Shown here piece after piece: positions 34,395-43,116 of a stretch of 64,000 nt of DNA. The notes under the pieces were generated by a model that did no database searches, was not told the DNA's origin, and worked only from the letters and a program-made list of their open reading frames with translations. Position 1 is the stretch's first letter, and every line of letters starts with the position of its first letter. The position numbers were made by a program, and so were the translations under genes. Source of the DNA: Muribaculaceae bacterium. Its GTDB lineage: Bacteria; Bacteroidota; Bacteroidia; Bacteroidales; Muribaculaceae. The stretch spans positions 1 through 64,000 of the forward strand of contig JAGAUV010000043.1 in assembly GCA_017620635.1 (NCBI GenBank), given 5' to 3'.

Positions 34395-36257
34395 ATGAAC
34401 AAAAACCTTACCACCGCCGTGGCGATGCTGATATGTGCTACAAGCATATCAGCTTCCGCCCCTGCGGTTAAATCATCCAAAATAGGCGGTCATGTAGGCG
34501 ATCGTATCGATGCCTGCATAGAAAAGCGTGTCAAGGCACAGAATACCGACATACTCGTCGAACCCTTCCGCCACAATACCGAAGGCACTCGCTGGCAGAC
34601 CGAGTTTATCGGCAAATGGATGCTTGGCGCCATCGCCTCGTACCGCTATCAGCCCGACCAACAGCTGCTCGACAAGATCACAGATGCAGCCAAACAGCTG
34701 ATGGGCACGCAGCAGGCCGACGGATACATCGGCAATTACACCCTCGAAGACCGCCTGCAGCAATGGGATGTGTGGGGCCGTAAATACACCTCGCTGTCAC
34801 TGCTCGACTACTATCGTCTTACCGGCGACAAGAACGCGCTTGCGGCTGTAGAAAGGGTCGTCGACGACCTTATCGACGACCTCGACAGCGCAAAGAAAGA
34901 AATATCGGCTACCGGCAACTACCGAGGCATGGCCTCATGCTCGATACTCGAGCCTACGGTATATCTCTACCGGCTCTCCGGCAAGGAGAAGTACCTCGAC
35001 TTTGCCAAAAAGATAGTGGCATCGATCGAGCGCGAGGGCAACTCACAGCTCGTGACAAAGGCTATCGCCGATGTACCCGTAGCCCATCGCTTCGACTTCC
35101 CCACCCATTGGTGGTCATACGAAAACGGCCACAAGGCATATGAGATGATGTCGTGCTACGTCGGCCTGATAGAACTCGGCAAAGAGACAGGCGAGCCCCT
35201 CTATCTCGAGGCGGCACGCCGTGTGGCCGACAATATCATCCGCAACGAGATCAACATAGCCGGCTCGGGCGCCGCTTTCGAGTGCTGGGGCGACTGGCAC
35301 ATGCGCCAGACCACTCCGGCCTACCACACCATGGAGACCTGTGTTACCTTCACATGGATGCAGCTTCTGAGCAAGCTGTGGGAGAACACAGGCGACGCAC
35401 GCTATGCCGACGAGTTCGAGCGCACCATGTACAACGCCCTCATGGGTTCGCTTCGTGCCGACGGTGGCGAGATATCCAAGTACAGCCCTCTCGAGGGACA
35501 CCGTGTACGCGGCGAGGAACAGTGCGGCATGCCTATCAACTGCTGCAACGCCAACGGTCCGCGCGGCTTCGCTCTGATCCCCGACATGGCCACACGCGCC
35601 GTCGCCGACACGATATTTGTAAACCTGTATCTGCCTCAGCAGGCCGATTACACCATAGGCAAGAACAAAGTAAGCATCAGCATCGACAGCGATTTCCCGA
35701 AGTCGGGCACAAACAAGATAAGCTTCAGCCAGAGCAAACCGGGCAAGACCGTGCTCGCCCTGCGCATACCGGCATGGGCCATGGGCAAATATCAGTTCAA
35801 GGCCGACGGCAACGACATCAGCCCGGAAGTCGCCCGTGGCTATGCCTACATCAATCCCGGCAAAGCAAAATCGCTGACAATCGACACCGACTTCGCTCTC
35901 GACACACGAGTGGAAGAGCTCAACGGGATGCAGGCAGTCGTACGCGGCCCTATCGTGTTTGCCCGTGACAGCCGATATGCCGACGGCTTTGTGGATGAAT
36001 GCTGCAGGATACAGACCGACGCCAACGGAGTGGTAGACTCGCGCTTCGCCTCCGATCCGGCCGACTTCGCCTGGATCACTCTCGAGGTGCCGGCAGTGCT
36101 TGGCACCGACCTCGAGGACCCGGCCAACAGCGCGCCAAGATATGTGCGCTTCTGCGACTTCGGATCGGCCGGCAACGACTGGGACAAAAGCGGACGCTAC
36201 CGCGTGTGGCTCGTAAAGCCCATACACGCCATGTCAGAGCCTTACCATAAGTACTGA
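34395..36257 (+). CDS. GH127-type (DUF1680) beta-L-arabinofuranosidase-like enzyme
   Basis: Secreted (alpha/alpha)6-barrel glycosidase, 620 aa, signal peptide to about residue 20. E-T-C (in M-E-T-C-V-T-F) and the double cysteine in N-C-C-N-A-N-G-P-R match the Zn/thiolate site of GH127, where a cysteine is the nucleophile: the family's ligands are Glu, Cys and two Cys. DUF1680 also contains GH142/GH146 relatives acting on other furanosides, so the substrate is not fixed. It follows the GH78 gene by 10 bases and ends the plus-strand cassette. Confidence 0.85.
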   Translation: MNKNLTTAVAMLICATSISASAPAVKSSKIGGHVGDRIDACIEKRVKAQNTDILVEPFRHNTEGTRWQTEFIGKWMLGAIASYRYQPDQQLLDKITDAAKQLMGTQQADGYIGNYTLEDRLQQWDVWGRKYTSLSLLDYYRLTGDKNALAAVERVVDDLIDDLDSAKKEISATGNYRGMASCSILEPTVYLYRLSGKEKYLDFAKKIVASIEREGNSQLVTKAIADVPVAHRFDFPTHWWSYENGHKAYEMMSCYVGLIELGKETGEPLYLEAARRVADNIIRNEINIAGSGAAFECWGDWHMRQTTPAYHTMETCVTFTWMQLLSKLWENTGDARYADEFERTMYNALMGSLRADGGEISKYSPLEGHRVRGEEQCGMPINCCNANGPRGFALIPDMATRAVADTIFVNLYLPQQADYTIGKNKVSISIDSDFPKSGTNKISFSQSKPGKTVLALRIPAWAMGKYQFKADGNDISPEVARGYAYINPGKAKSLTIDTDFALDTRVEELNGMQAVVRGPIVFARDSRYADGFVDECCRIQTDANGVVDSRFASDPADFAWITLEVPAVLGTDLEDPANSAPRYVRFCDFGSAGNDWDKSGRYRVWLVKPIHAMSEPYHKY

Positions 36258-36300
36258 TGCAAACTTAAACAGCAATAATTTGTTGTTTAAGAAAAGCATC
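36256..36300. terminator. Hairpin after the glycosidase cassette
   Basis: TTAAACAGCAA / TTGTTGTTTAA (36265-36290) pair with one G-T wobble around a TAAT loop; outer GATGC/GCATC (36256-36260, 36296-36300) extends it. There is no long T-run, so it may only be a weak terminator or a processing site. Confidence 0.4.
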
Positions 36301-36304
36301 ACTT

Positions 36305-37003
36305 ATGGCATCCACCGAATCAAAAAAATATATTACCGGACTGATGAACTTCGGTGTCATCGTCCTTTCGATAGTCCTGATAGTATGGATCTCGATCGAC
36401 ACTTTCGAATCGCAGAATCTGCTTCAGGACTATCGTTATATGCACTTCCAGTTCTGGGTATGCCTCTTCTTCGTTGCCGATTTCTTCATCGGCCTCATCT
36501 TCGCGCAGGACAAGATAAGCTATGCCCGTCGCCGCATCATATTCCTGCTGCTTTCGATACCTTATGTCAACATAATAAGCTGGCTCAATATCGATCTCAG
36601 CCACGACGCGGCCTACTTCGTGCGCTTCATACCCCTTGCCCGCGGCGCTCTCGCCATGTCGATAGTGCTGGGCTATCTGTCGTCGAATCCGGTGTCGAGT
36701 ATGTTCCTGTCGTACCTGTCGATCATCGTCCTGGTCACGTACTTCTGCTCGCTCATATTCTACCAGCGCGAGTCGGGTCTGAATCCCGAGGTACACACCT
36801 ACTGGACCGCCCTGTGGTGGTCGGCCATGAACATGACCACCGTAGGATGCGAGATATCGCCGGTAACGGTGGCCGGGAAGATCATTGCCGTCATACTGCC
36901 TATGTGCGGCATGGTAATATTCCCTCTCTTTACCGTATACCTAACCGACTATGTGACGCGGCTCGTCAAGCGCGGACGCGACAACACTCCGCCCAAGCCA
37001 TGA
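36305..37003 (+). CDS. Ion-channel-like membrane protein with non-canonical selectivity filter
   Basis: 232 aa with about six hydrophobic segments (roughly 11-30, 45-64, 79-98, 110-124, 138-155, 198-222). It resembles the voltage-gated-channel-type ion transporters of Bacteroidota: a pore helix W-W-S-A-M-N-M-T-T-V-G-C-E-I lies before the last helix. The usual K+ filter T-V-G-Y-G is V-G-C-E here, with Cys and Glu replacing Tyr and Gly. Arginines in the fourth segment (Y-F-V-R-F-I-P-L-A-R-G) hint at an S4-like helix. Function as a channel is inferred; ion selectivity cannot be. Confidence 0.7.
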   Translation: MASTESKKYITGLMNFGVIVLSIVLIVWISIDTFESQNLLQDYRYMHFQFWVCLFFVADFFIGLIFAQDKISYARRRIIFLLLSIPYVNIISWLNIDLSHDAAYFVRFIPLARGALAMSIVLGYLSSNPVSSMFLSYLSIIVLVTYFCSLIFYQRESGLNPEVHTYWTALWWSAMNMTTVGCEISPVTVAGKIIAVILPMCGMVIFPLFTVYLTDYVTRLVKRGRDNTPPKP

Positions 37004-37011
37004 AAGCGAAA

Positions 37012-37044
37012 CGGCGCCCGTCCGGTTCTTCCGGGCAGGCGCCG
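37012..37044. terminator. Possible hairpin between convergent genes
   Basis: CGGCGCC (37012-37018) and GGCGCCG (37038-37044) form a 7-bp stem, with inner CCGG/CCGG complementarity. The convergent position fits a shared terminator, but neither side has a strong T-run. Confidence 0.4.
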
Positions 37045-37066
37045 ATAATTATAACCTGAGCTAAAA

Positions 37067-37360
37067 TCAGATACCGTCTTCCACGGTCCAGACAAATGCT
37101 CTGAGACCGAGCTTCGGACGTTCGTTGTTGAACTCACGCAGTTTTTCGAGCACAGTAGCCACACGGTGGTCCTCGACAATCGTCATTATCGCACCGGCCA
37201 GCGAAGGCCATGCGTGGCTGCCGTAGTGAGGCTCGCCGGTTTCACTGCCACGTCCCTTTACCTGATCCCACGAAGTGAATCCGCGGCAGTTGCTGCGCTC
37301 GAGCATCTCTACTATTCGATCATAATGTGCCTGATCGTAGGCTATGAAGATTGCTTTCAT
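37067..37360 (-). CDS. PG0541-family PII-like transporter-associated protein
   Basis: 97-residue protein of the PII-like fold (PG0541 family), a single ferredoxin-like domain. N-terminus M-K-A-I-F-I-A-Y-D-Q and the S-x-A-W-P-S-L-A-G-A-I-M-T-I middle are typical. Members sit beside RND efflux genes and may sense a ligand or modulate the pump. Here it is read 13 bases after the RND gene end. No ligand is known to me. Confidence 0.82.
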   Translation of the reverse strand: MKAIFIAYDQAHYDRIVEMLERSNCRGFTSWDQVKGRGSETGEPHYGSHAWPSLAGAIMTIVEDHRVATVLEKLREFNNERPKLGLRAFVWTVEDGI

Positions 37361-37373
37361 TTCTTTAGATTTA

Positions 37374-40300
37374 TCATTTTAACGCCTTGCGCAGCTTGCG
37401 GCGCTGGTTCTTGACACCCTGCGAAGCGAATACACAGTAGAGAACCGGCACGAAGAGCAGTGTAAGTACAGTCGAGAAAGTAAGACCGCCGATCACGGCA
37501 GTACCCATGGGTCGCCACATCTCAGCACCCTGGCCGGTACCTACAGCCATAGGCACCATACCGAGGATAGTGGTAAGGGTAGTCATTACCACAGGACGCA
37601 GACGCGACTCGCCGCCATTGATAACGGCGCGACGGATCGACATGCCACGTTCGCGGTTGAGCGATATGTAGTCGATCAGCACGATACCGTTCTTTACCAC
37701 AATACCGATAAGCATGATGGCACCGATCATCGACATCACATTGAGCGTATGGCCTGTGAGCCACAGGATGATGAACACACCCGAGAAGGCGAAGAGCAGC
37801 GAGGTCATGATAATGCCGGGGTATGTGTAGCTCTCGAACTGTGCCGCCATGACGATGTAGACAAGGATTACGATGAGCACAGCCAGCGTCAGAAGGTCAC
37901 GGAACGAATCCTGCTGATCCTCGTAGCTGCCGGAGAGGCTGATGTTGATGCCCTGAGGTATGTCCATTTCGTCGATTTGCTTCATCGAAGCCTCCACTAC
38001 CTCACTCATAGGCACGTCCTGAACGACGGTAGATACCGTGACGATACGCTCGCGGTCCTTACGCTCGATGGTAGGAGGCGTAAAGCGCTCCACCACTTTG
38101 CCTACGTCGCGCACACGCACGCCCTTGCCGGCGGAGTTGTAGATAAGTATATTCTCGATATCTTCGAGCGACGTACGGCTCTCGGGAGCATACATTACCT
38201 TGATATCGTACTCCTCGCCGTCCTCGCGGAACTGAGAAGCCAGCTGTCCGTTGATACGGTTGCGGAGATATGTGGCCGCGGTAGACAGATTGAGGCCGTA
38301 GAGGGCCAGTTTCTCGCGGTCGAAATCGACCTGATATTCCGGCTGATAATCCGCACGCGATATGATCACATCGGCAGTGCCGGGAATCGAGCGCAGCATC
38401 TTCTGCAGCTCACGGGCCACGGTATCGGTCTCGGCGAAATCATAGCCGTAGATCTCATAGTCGATCGTCGACTGACCGCCCATGCCCATGCCGCCGGTCG
38501 AAACCTGAGCCTTCTTGAACTCGGGGAAGTTGCGGAGGTCCTTACGCATCGACGCCGCGATCTCGGTAATTCCACGCTCACGTTCGCCCGGATCGACAAG
38601 ACGGATGTTCATCGATACGATGTGGGGGCCGTTGTCGCTCATCGATGCGAAAGTATTGTCGCTCGACGCCGAACCGGTGGTGTAGTTGATCATCTTGATC
38701 TCGGGATATTTCTCGCGCCACAGATCGACAAGACGTGCGGTGCTTTCCTTCGAAATCTCTACACGTGTGCCTATAGGCAGCTCGAGGCTCACACGCAGAC
38801 GGGCATCGTCGGCCGTCGGGAAGAACTCTGTACCTACCTGACGCACAAGCAGAAGAGAGCCGATAAATATACCCATACATACCAGGAAGGTAACAAGCTT
38901 ATGCCTTACCACCCAGGCAAGCAGACGGCCATAACCACGGTCGAAGGCATCGAGACCTCTGTTGACCGGAGTGAAAAGCAGGGTATAGAGTTTGCCGTGC
39001 CGGTTGTTGCGGCGAAGCAGCTGCGAGCAGAGCATGGGGGTAAGCGACAGGGCGCAAATCGTAGAGATTATCATCATGATAGTTACCATCCAGCCCAGCT
39101 GACGGAAGAGGACGCCTGTCATACCGGTCACAAGGGTAAGGGGGAAGAACACGGCGATAAGGGTCAGCGTCGACGCTATTACCGACACCGCCACCTCGTT
39201 GGTGCCGTGTACGGCAGCCTGTTTCGGGTCTGAGCCTCGCTCGATATGTGTCGTTACGTTTTCAAGTACCACGATAGCATCGTCGACCACCATACCGATA
39301 GATATCGAAAGCGCCGAGAGCGATACGATATTGAGGGTATTGCCTGTCGCATACAGGTAAATGAACGATGCGATAAGCGAGATAGGAATAGTGATAGTGA
39401 TGATGAGGGTGGCGCGCCAGCGTCCAAGGAAGAAGAACACCACAATGATCACGAACAACAAGGCATAGAGCACTGTCTCAACCAGCGAGTCGATGGTGTT
39501 ACGGATGTTGTCGGATGTATCCACGATAATGCCGAGCTTCACATCCGAGGGCAGTCGCTTCTGCAGATCGGGAAGCATGGAGAGCACCTTGTCGGATATG
39601 TTTACCGAGTTGGCACCGCTCTGCTTCTGCACCACGATCATGGCACCCTGCTCGCCGTTGTTATATGTTTCCTGTGTGCGCTCCTCGAGGCTGTCATCGA
39701 TACGGGCGACATCGCTGAGGTATATTGTCTTGCCCTCGTAAGTACCCACTACTATATTGGCCATTTCCTCCGATGCCTTGAACTCGCCCTGTACACGGAG
39801 CGAATAAGTGTCGGAGCCTATATCGAAGGAGCCGCCGGGGATATTGCGGTTTTCCGAGCCAATGATGCTACCTATCTGCTCTACGGTAAGGTTATAAGCT
39901 TCGAGGCGAACAGGATCGACATATATATGTATCTCGCGCTTAGGAGCACCCGAGATCGACACCGAACCCACACCCGACACACGGGCCAGAGGGTTGGCCA
40001 CAGCGTCGTCGAGGATCTTGTAGAGACCGGGCATACTCTCCGATGCGTTGACCGACAACATGATGATAGGAATCATGTCCGACGAGAACTTGAAGATTAT
40101 CGGGGTCTCGGCATCGTCGGGCATCATCGACGACACAAGGTCGAGTTTGTCGCGGACATCGTTTGTGAGCACATCAATGTCCTCGCCGTATTCGAATTCG
40201 AGAGTGATTACCGATATGTTCTCTCGCGATTTCGAGGTAATATGCTTGAGGTTGCTTACCGAGTTGAGGACGTTTTCGAGCGGACGTGTCACGTTCTGCT

Positions 40301-40478
40301 CTATATCCTGCGCGCTGGCACCCGAATATGTGGTCATGACCATGAGAGTATTGGTCTCGACATCCGGGTAAAGGTCTATTGGGAGGTTGCGGAGCGAGAA
40401 CAGACCGAGTATGACCACAGCCACAAAGCAGAGGGTGGTCATGATCGGGCGCCGTACCGCATTGCCGTAAAGACTCAT
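37374..40478 (-). CDS. RND efflux transporter permease (HAE1-like)
   Basis: Inner-membrane drug/proton antiporter, 1034 aa with the RND plan of 12 helices and two large periplasmic loops. Signatures: N-terminal R-R-P-I-M-T-T-L and N-L-P-I-D-L-Y-P, G-M-V-V-D-D-A-I-V-V-L-E-N with the proton-relay Asp pair at about 405-406, and F-x-G-R-W-R-A-T-L-I. It forms a tripartite pump with the adaptor and TolC-like gene upstream, which are read first; the gap is 43 bases. Substrates unknown. Confidence 0.94.
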   Translation of the reverse strand: MSLYGNAVRRPIMTTLCFVAVVILGLFSLRNLPIDLYPDVETNTLMVMTTYSGASAQDIEQNVTRPLENVLNSVSNLKHITSKSRENISVITLEFEYGEDIDVLTNDVRDKLDLVSSMMPDDAETPIIFKFSSDMIPIIMLSVNASESMPGLYKILDDAVANPLARVSGVGSVSISGAPKREIHIYVDPVRLEAYNLTVEQIGSIIGSENRNIPGGSFDIGSDTYSLRVQGEFKASEEMANIVVGTYEGKTIYLSDVARIDDSLEERTQETYNNGEQGAMIVVQKQSGANSVNISDKVLSMLPDLQKRLPSDVKLGIIVDTSDNIRNTIDSLVETVLYALLFVIIVVFFFLGRWRATLIITITIPISLIASFIYLYATGNTLNIVSLSALSISIGMVVDDAIVVLENVTTHIERGSDPKQAAVHGTNEVAVSVIASTLTLIAVFFPLTLVTGMTGVLFRQLGWMVTIMMIISTICALSLTPMLCSQLLRRNNRHGKLYTLLFTPVNRGLDAFDRGYGRLLAWVVRHKLVTFLVCMGIFIGSLLLVRQVGTEFFPTADDARLRVSLELPIGTRVEISKESTARLVDLWREKYPEIKMINYTTGSASSDNTFASMSDNGPHIVSMNIRLVDPGERERGITEIAASMRKDLRNFPEFKKAQVSTGGMGMGGQSTIDYEIYGYDFAETDTVARELQKMLRSIPGTADVIISRADYQPEYQVDFDREKLALYGLNLSTAATYLRNRINGQLASQFREDGEEYDIKVMYAPESRTSLEDIENILIYNSAGKGVRVRDVGKVVERFTPPTIERKDRERIVTVSTVVQDVPMSEVVEASMKQIDEMDIPQGINISLSGSYEDQQDSFRDLLTLAVLIVILVYIVMAAQFESYTYPGIIMTSLLFAFSGVFIILWLTGHTLNVMSMIGAIMLIGIVVKNGIVLIDYISLNRERGMSIRRAVINGGESRLRPVVMTTLTTILGMVPMAVGTGQGAEMWRPMGTAVIGGLTFSTVLTLLFVPVLYCVFASQGVKNQRRKLRKALK

Positions 40479-40521
40479 ATTATTTTGAATTAGAGATGTT
40501 AGACATGAATTATTATCGGCA

Positions 40522-41535
40522 TCACTTTTGCACCTCTACCTCGATGCCGTCGGCAAGACGTGTCTGGCCGGTAATCACAACAGTGTCGCCGTCCTCGATA
40601 CCCGAAAGGAGCTCGTAGGCGTCGTCGAGACGCTGGCCTACCTCAACCCGTTCGTAGCTTACCGTGTTGCCATTGAGCACATACACATATTTGTTGCCCG
40701 AGCCTGTCTGCTTGACAAGCGCGCGGTCGGGGACAACGACATTTTCCTTGCTGCCGAGATCGATCGACACACGTGCGAACATGCCGGGCTTGATGGTCTC
40801 CTTGGCGTTAGCGATGCGTACTTCCACCTGAAAAGTACGAGTGGCGGTATCGACAGTAGGATAGATGCGCTGCACCTTGCCCGAGAATGTCTCGCCGGGG
40901 AATGCGTCGAATGTTACATCGACAGGCTGGCCGACCTTGAGCTTCGACATGTCGTTCTCGCTCACATTGATCATGACCTTTACTACCGGCGTGAGCTGGC
41001 CTACGGTCAGTACGGGCAGCGAGCCGGTCATGTCGCCCGGATCGTAGTTGCGTGCTGTCACTACACCGGTTATAGGCGAGCACAGTATGGTGTTCTCCTT
41101 CAGGTTGTTGTACTGCACACGGGCAGCGTCGAGCTGTGCCTTGAGCTGGTCAACCGACTGCTGAGTGCCGGAACCTATCTCAAGCAGCTGCACGGCGCGG
41201 TTATAGTCGCGCTCGGTCTGTTCGAGGTTGATACGCAGCTGATCGATGCTTGCATTGTCGAGCACGACCAGTTCCTGACCGCGGCGCACATGGTCGCCGA
41301 CCTCTACATTGATCTTTTTAATACGGTTTGGCGTCGACGGCGCTATGTTGTTGATATTCTCGGCCTCTACGGTCGCTGTGTACACTTTTGTCTGAGGCAC
41401 CTCGATACGATGTGCCACATCGACAGTGACGATGGGTCGCTCTTCGACAACAACTGCCGCTTTGTCATCTTTTTTGCCGCACGAAACCAGAGTTGCGGCA
41501 GCCAACAGGCTCAGGGTAAGGCTTGTATATTTCAT
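40522..41535 (-). CDS. RND periplasmic adaptor (membrane fusion protein), lipoprotein
   Basis: Links the RND pump and the TolC-like channel. Lipobox L-V-S-C (about residue 19). Barrel-sandwich/lipoyl halves flank a helical hairpin (about 90-155; I-D-Q-L-R-I-N-L-E-Q-T-E-R-D-Y), followed by a beta-barrel and a membrane-proximal domain. Length 337 aa is usual for the family. Start overlaps the TolC-like stop (ATGA). Confidence 0.92.
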   Translation of the reverse strand: MKYTSLTLSLLAAATLVSCGKKDDKAAVVVEERPIVTVDVAHRIEVPQTKVYTATVEAENINNIAPSTPNRIKKINVEVGDHVRRGQELVVLDNASIDQLRINLEQTERDYNRAVQLLEIGSGTQQSVDQLKAQLDAARVQYNNLKENTILCSPITGVVTARNYDPGDMTGSLPVLTVGQLTPVVKVMINVSENDMSKLKVGQPVDVTFDAFPGETFSGKVQRIYPTVDTATRTFQVEVRIANAKETIKPGMFARVSIDLGSKENVVVPDRALVKQTGSGNKYVYVLNGNTVSYERVEVGQRLDDAYELLSGIEDGDTVVITGQTRLADGIEVEVQK

Positions 41536-42929
41536 TTTTTGCTGTATTTATCAATTGGAGCGTTTCCGAGAAGCAGTTCTAGATCGCTGTGAGCGACCAG
41601 ATAGTTGTATATCGCCTGATTGTACGACAGACGAGCCTGTGTCAGAGCCAGCTCGCTGTCGCGCAGGTTGAGATAGCTCGTGGCACCTACATCAAAGCTC
41701 TTTACCTGTATGTCGTGGGCGCGTTCGGCCTGTCCGACACTCTCGGCGCACGAAGATATCTGCTTGACATTCATCTTGATATTGTCGACAGCGACCTTTA
41801 CCTGCATGTCGATGCTGCGTTCGAGGTTCTCGCGCTGCCAACGCATCTCCTCCACCTGTATCTTGGCTTGTTTGACGCGGTTGAAACGCTGTCCGCCCGA
41901 GAATATAGGCACCGATATCGACACGCCGATCGACGAATACGGATTCCAGCGGAGCTCCTTGAAGGGTGTGCCGTTGTTCATCGATGTCCAGTTGTAGTTT
42001 GCCGTCAGGGCAAGTGTGGGCGAGTATGCGAGTTTCTCTATTTTAAGAGTCTTGCGCAATATCTCGGTGTCGATATCCATAAGTCTGAGGTCGATGTTGC
42101 GGCTGTAGTCGGGATCGATGGCAAGCGCCCGGGCATACATGCTTTCTTCGTAATTCGAAAGCTTGTCGGCGATAGTGAAATCGAAGGTTGAATCCATGCC
42201 CATGAGTATGAGCAGCTGCAGACGGGCCTGCTTGATGGCTATATCAGCCTGCATGAGCTGGGGCTCGATGTTCTTCATCGCCACCGAAGTGCGCAACACA
42301 TCGTAGTCGCTGGCGGCGCCGAGCTCGAACTGCTTGCGGTACATGTCGTGTGTGAACTTGGCCATATCATAGCTTTCCTGCATCACTTTACGTGAATCTT
42401 CGGCAAGAAGGAGAGCATAATATGCGTTCTTAACCTGGTTTACAAGCTCGAGGCGGCTCTTCTGAGCGGCTTCGACATTGCGTAATATCTGCTGGTCACT
42501 GAGTTTGAGAGTCTGCCACAACTGTGGAGCGATCAGTGGCATCGAAGCCTGGAAGCCCAACGAGTACGAGTTGTCAAGACCTACCTTGATACCGTTGTCG
42601 CCCTTCTTGGAGGCCTGAGTCTCAACACCTTCTTCCTTATCGCCACCGCCCATGCCGCCGAAACCGTCCATGTTCATATACATGGTCTGTTTTGCAAGCG
42701 TACGGCTATACTGGCCGCCAAAATCTATCGAAGGCAGTAACTGACCCAATATCTCGCGCTTCGAGTAATCGACGCGTTTAACCTCCATGTCGGCTACTTT
42801 TACAGTAGGGCTTTCGGAAAGTGCGATACTCAGGCACCCGTCGAGATCAAGCACCGGAACATCCGCGCCATATACATCAATAGCGCCTGATAATGCCACT
42901 GCTAATGCAAGCAATGTAATTTTTTTCAT
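41532..42929 (-). CDS. TolC-family outer-membrane efflux protein
   Basis: Outer-membrane channel of the efflux system. The signal peptide M-K-K-I-T-L-L-A-L-A-V-A-L-S-G sets the ATG at 42927-42929 (465 aa); the frame continues 10 codons further. Two tandem OEP halves (about 40-230 and 260-450) with heptad-like helices (N-x-R-x-S-E-L-A-L-T-Q-A-R-L-like repeats near the C-terminus). A Gly/Met-rich insertion (M-D-G-F-G-G-M-G-G-G-D-K) lies near residue 100. First gene of tolC-adaptor-RND-PG0541, with a promoter 30 bases ahead. Confidence 0.92.
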   Translation of the reverse strand: MKKITLLALAVALSGAIDVYGADVPVLDLDGCLSIALSESPTVKVADMEVKRVDYSKREILGQLLPSIDFGGQYSRTLAKQTMYMNMDGFGGMGGGDKEEGVETQASKKGDNGIKVGLDNSYSLGFQASMPLIAPQLWQTLKLSDQQILRNVEAAQKSRLELVNQVKNAYYALLLAEDSRKVMQESYDMAKFTHDMYRKQFELGAASDYDVLRTSVAMKNIEPQLMQADIAIKQARLQLLILMGMDSTFDFTIADKLSNYEESMYARALAIDPDYSRNIDLRLMDIDTEILRKTLKIEKLAYSPTLALTANYNWTSMNNGTPFKELRWNPYSSIGVSISVPIFSGGQRFNRVKQAKIQVEEMRWQRENLERSIDMQVKVAVDNIKMNVKQISSCAESVGQAERAHDIQVKSFDVGATSYLNLRDSELALTQARLSYNQAIYNYLVAHSDLELLLGNAPIDKYSKK

Positions 42930-42958
42930 CGTGTGTGTGATTGGCTTAAAAAACGGCA

Positions 42959-42966
42959 CAAAATTA
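42959..42966 (-). promoter_or_regulatory. Likely -7 element of the efflux operon
   Basis: TAATTTTG on the minus strand, about 30 bases before the tolC-like ATG. The -33 box is not clear. Confidence 0.5.
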
Positions 42967-43116
42967 GCTATTAATATACCTATTTAATAAAGTTAAGTGC
43001 TAATAAAACCAAAAATAAGACAATCTAACCAATTTATAAGCCAAAAAGAATACTACAGCAAAACAGGCCGGGATGCTCCAAAAGTACACGGCACCGATGT
43101 CCCCCGGGCTTGGCCG

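Noticed and set aside
32576..34480. Long minus-strand open frame of 634 codons opposite the GH78 rhamnosidase
   Set aside because: It lies wholly antisense to a clearly typical GH78 gene, shows no family motifs, and results from codon bias on the other strand.
36280..37059. Alternative plus-strand frame over the channel-like gene
   Set aside because: The 36305-37003 frame is hydrophobic with membrane-helix pattern; the other frame is rich in Arg/His and has no structure.
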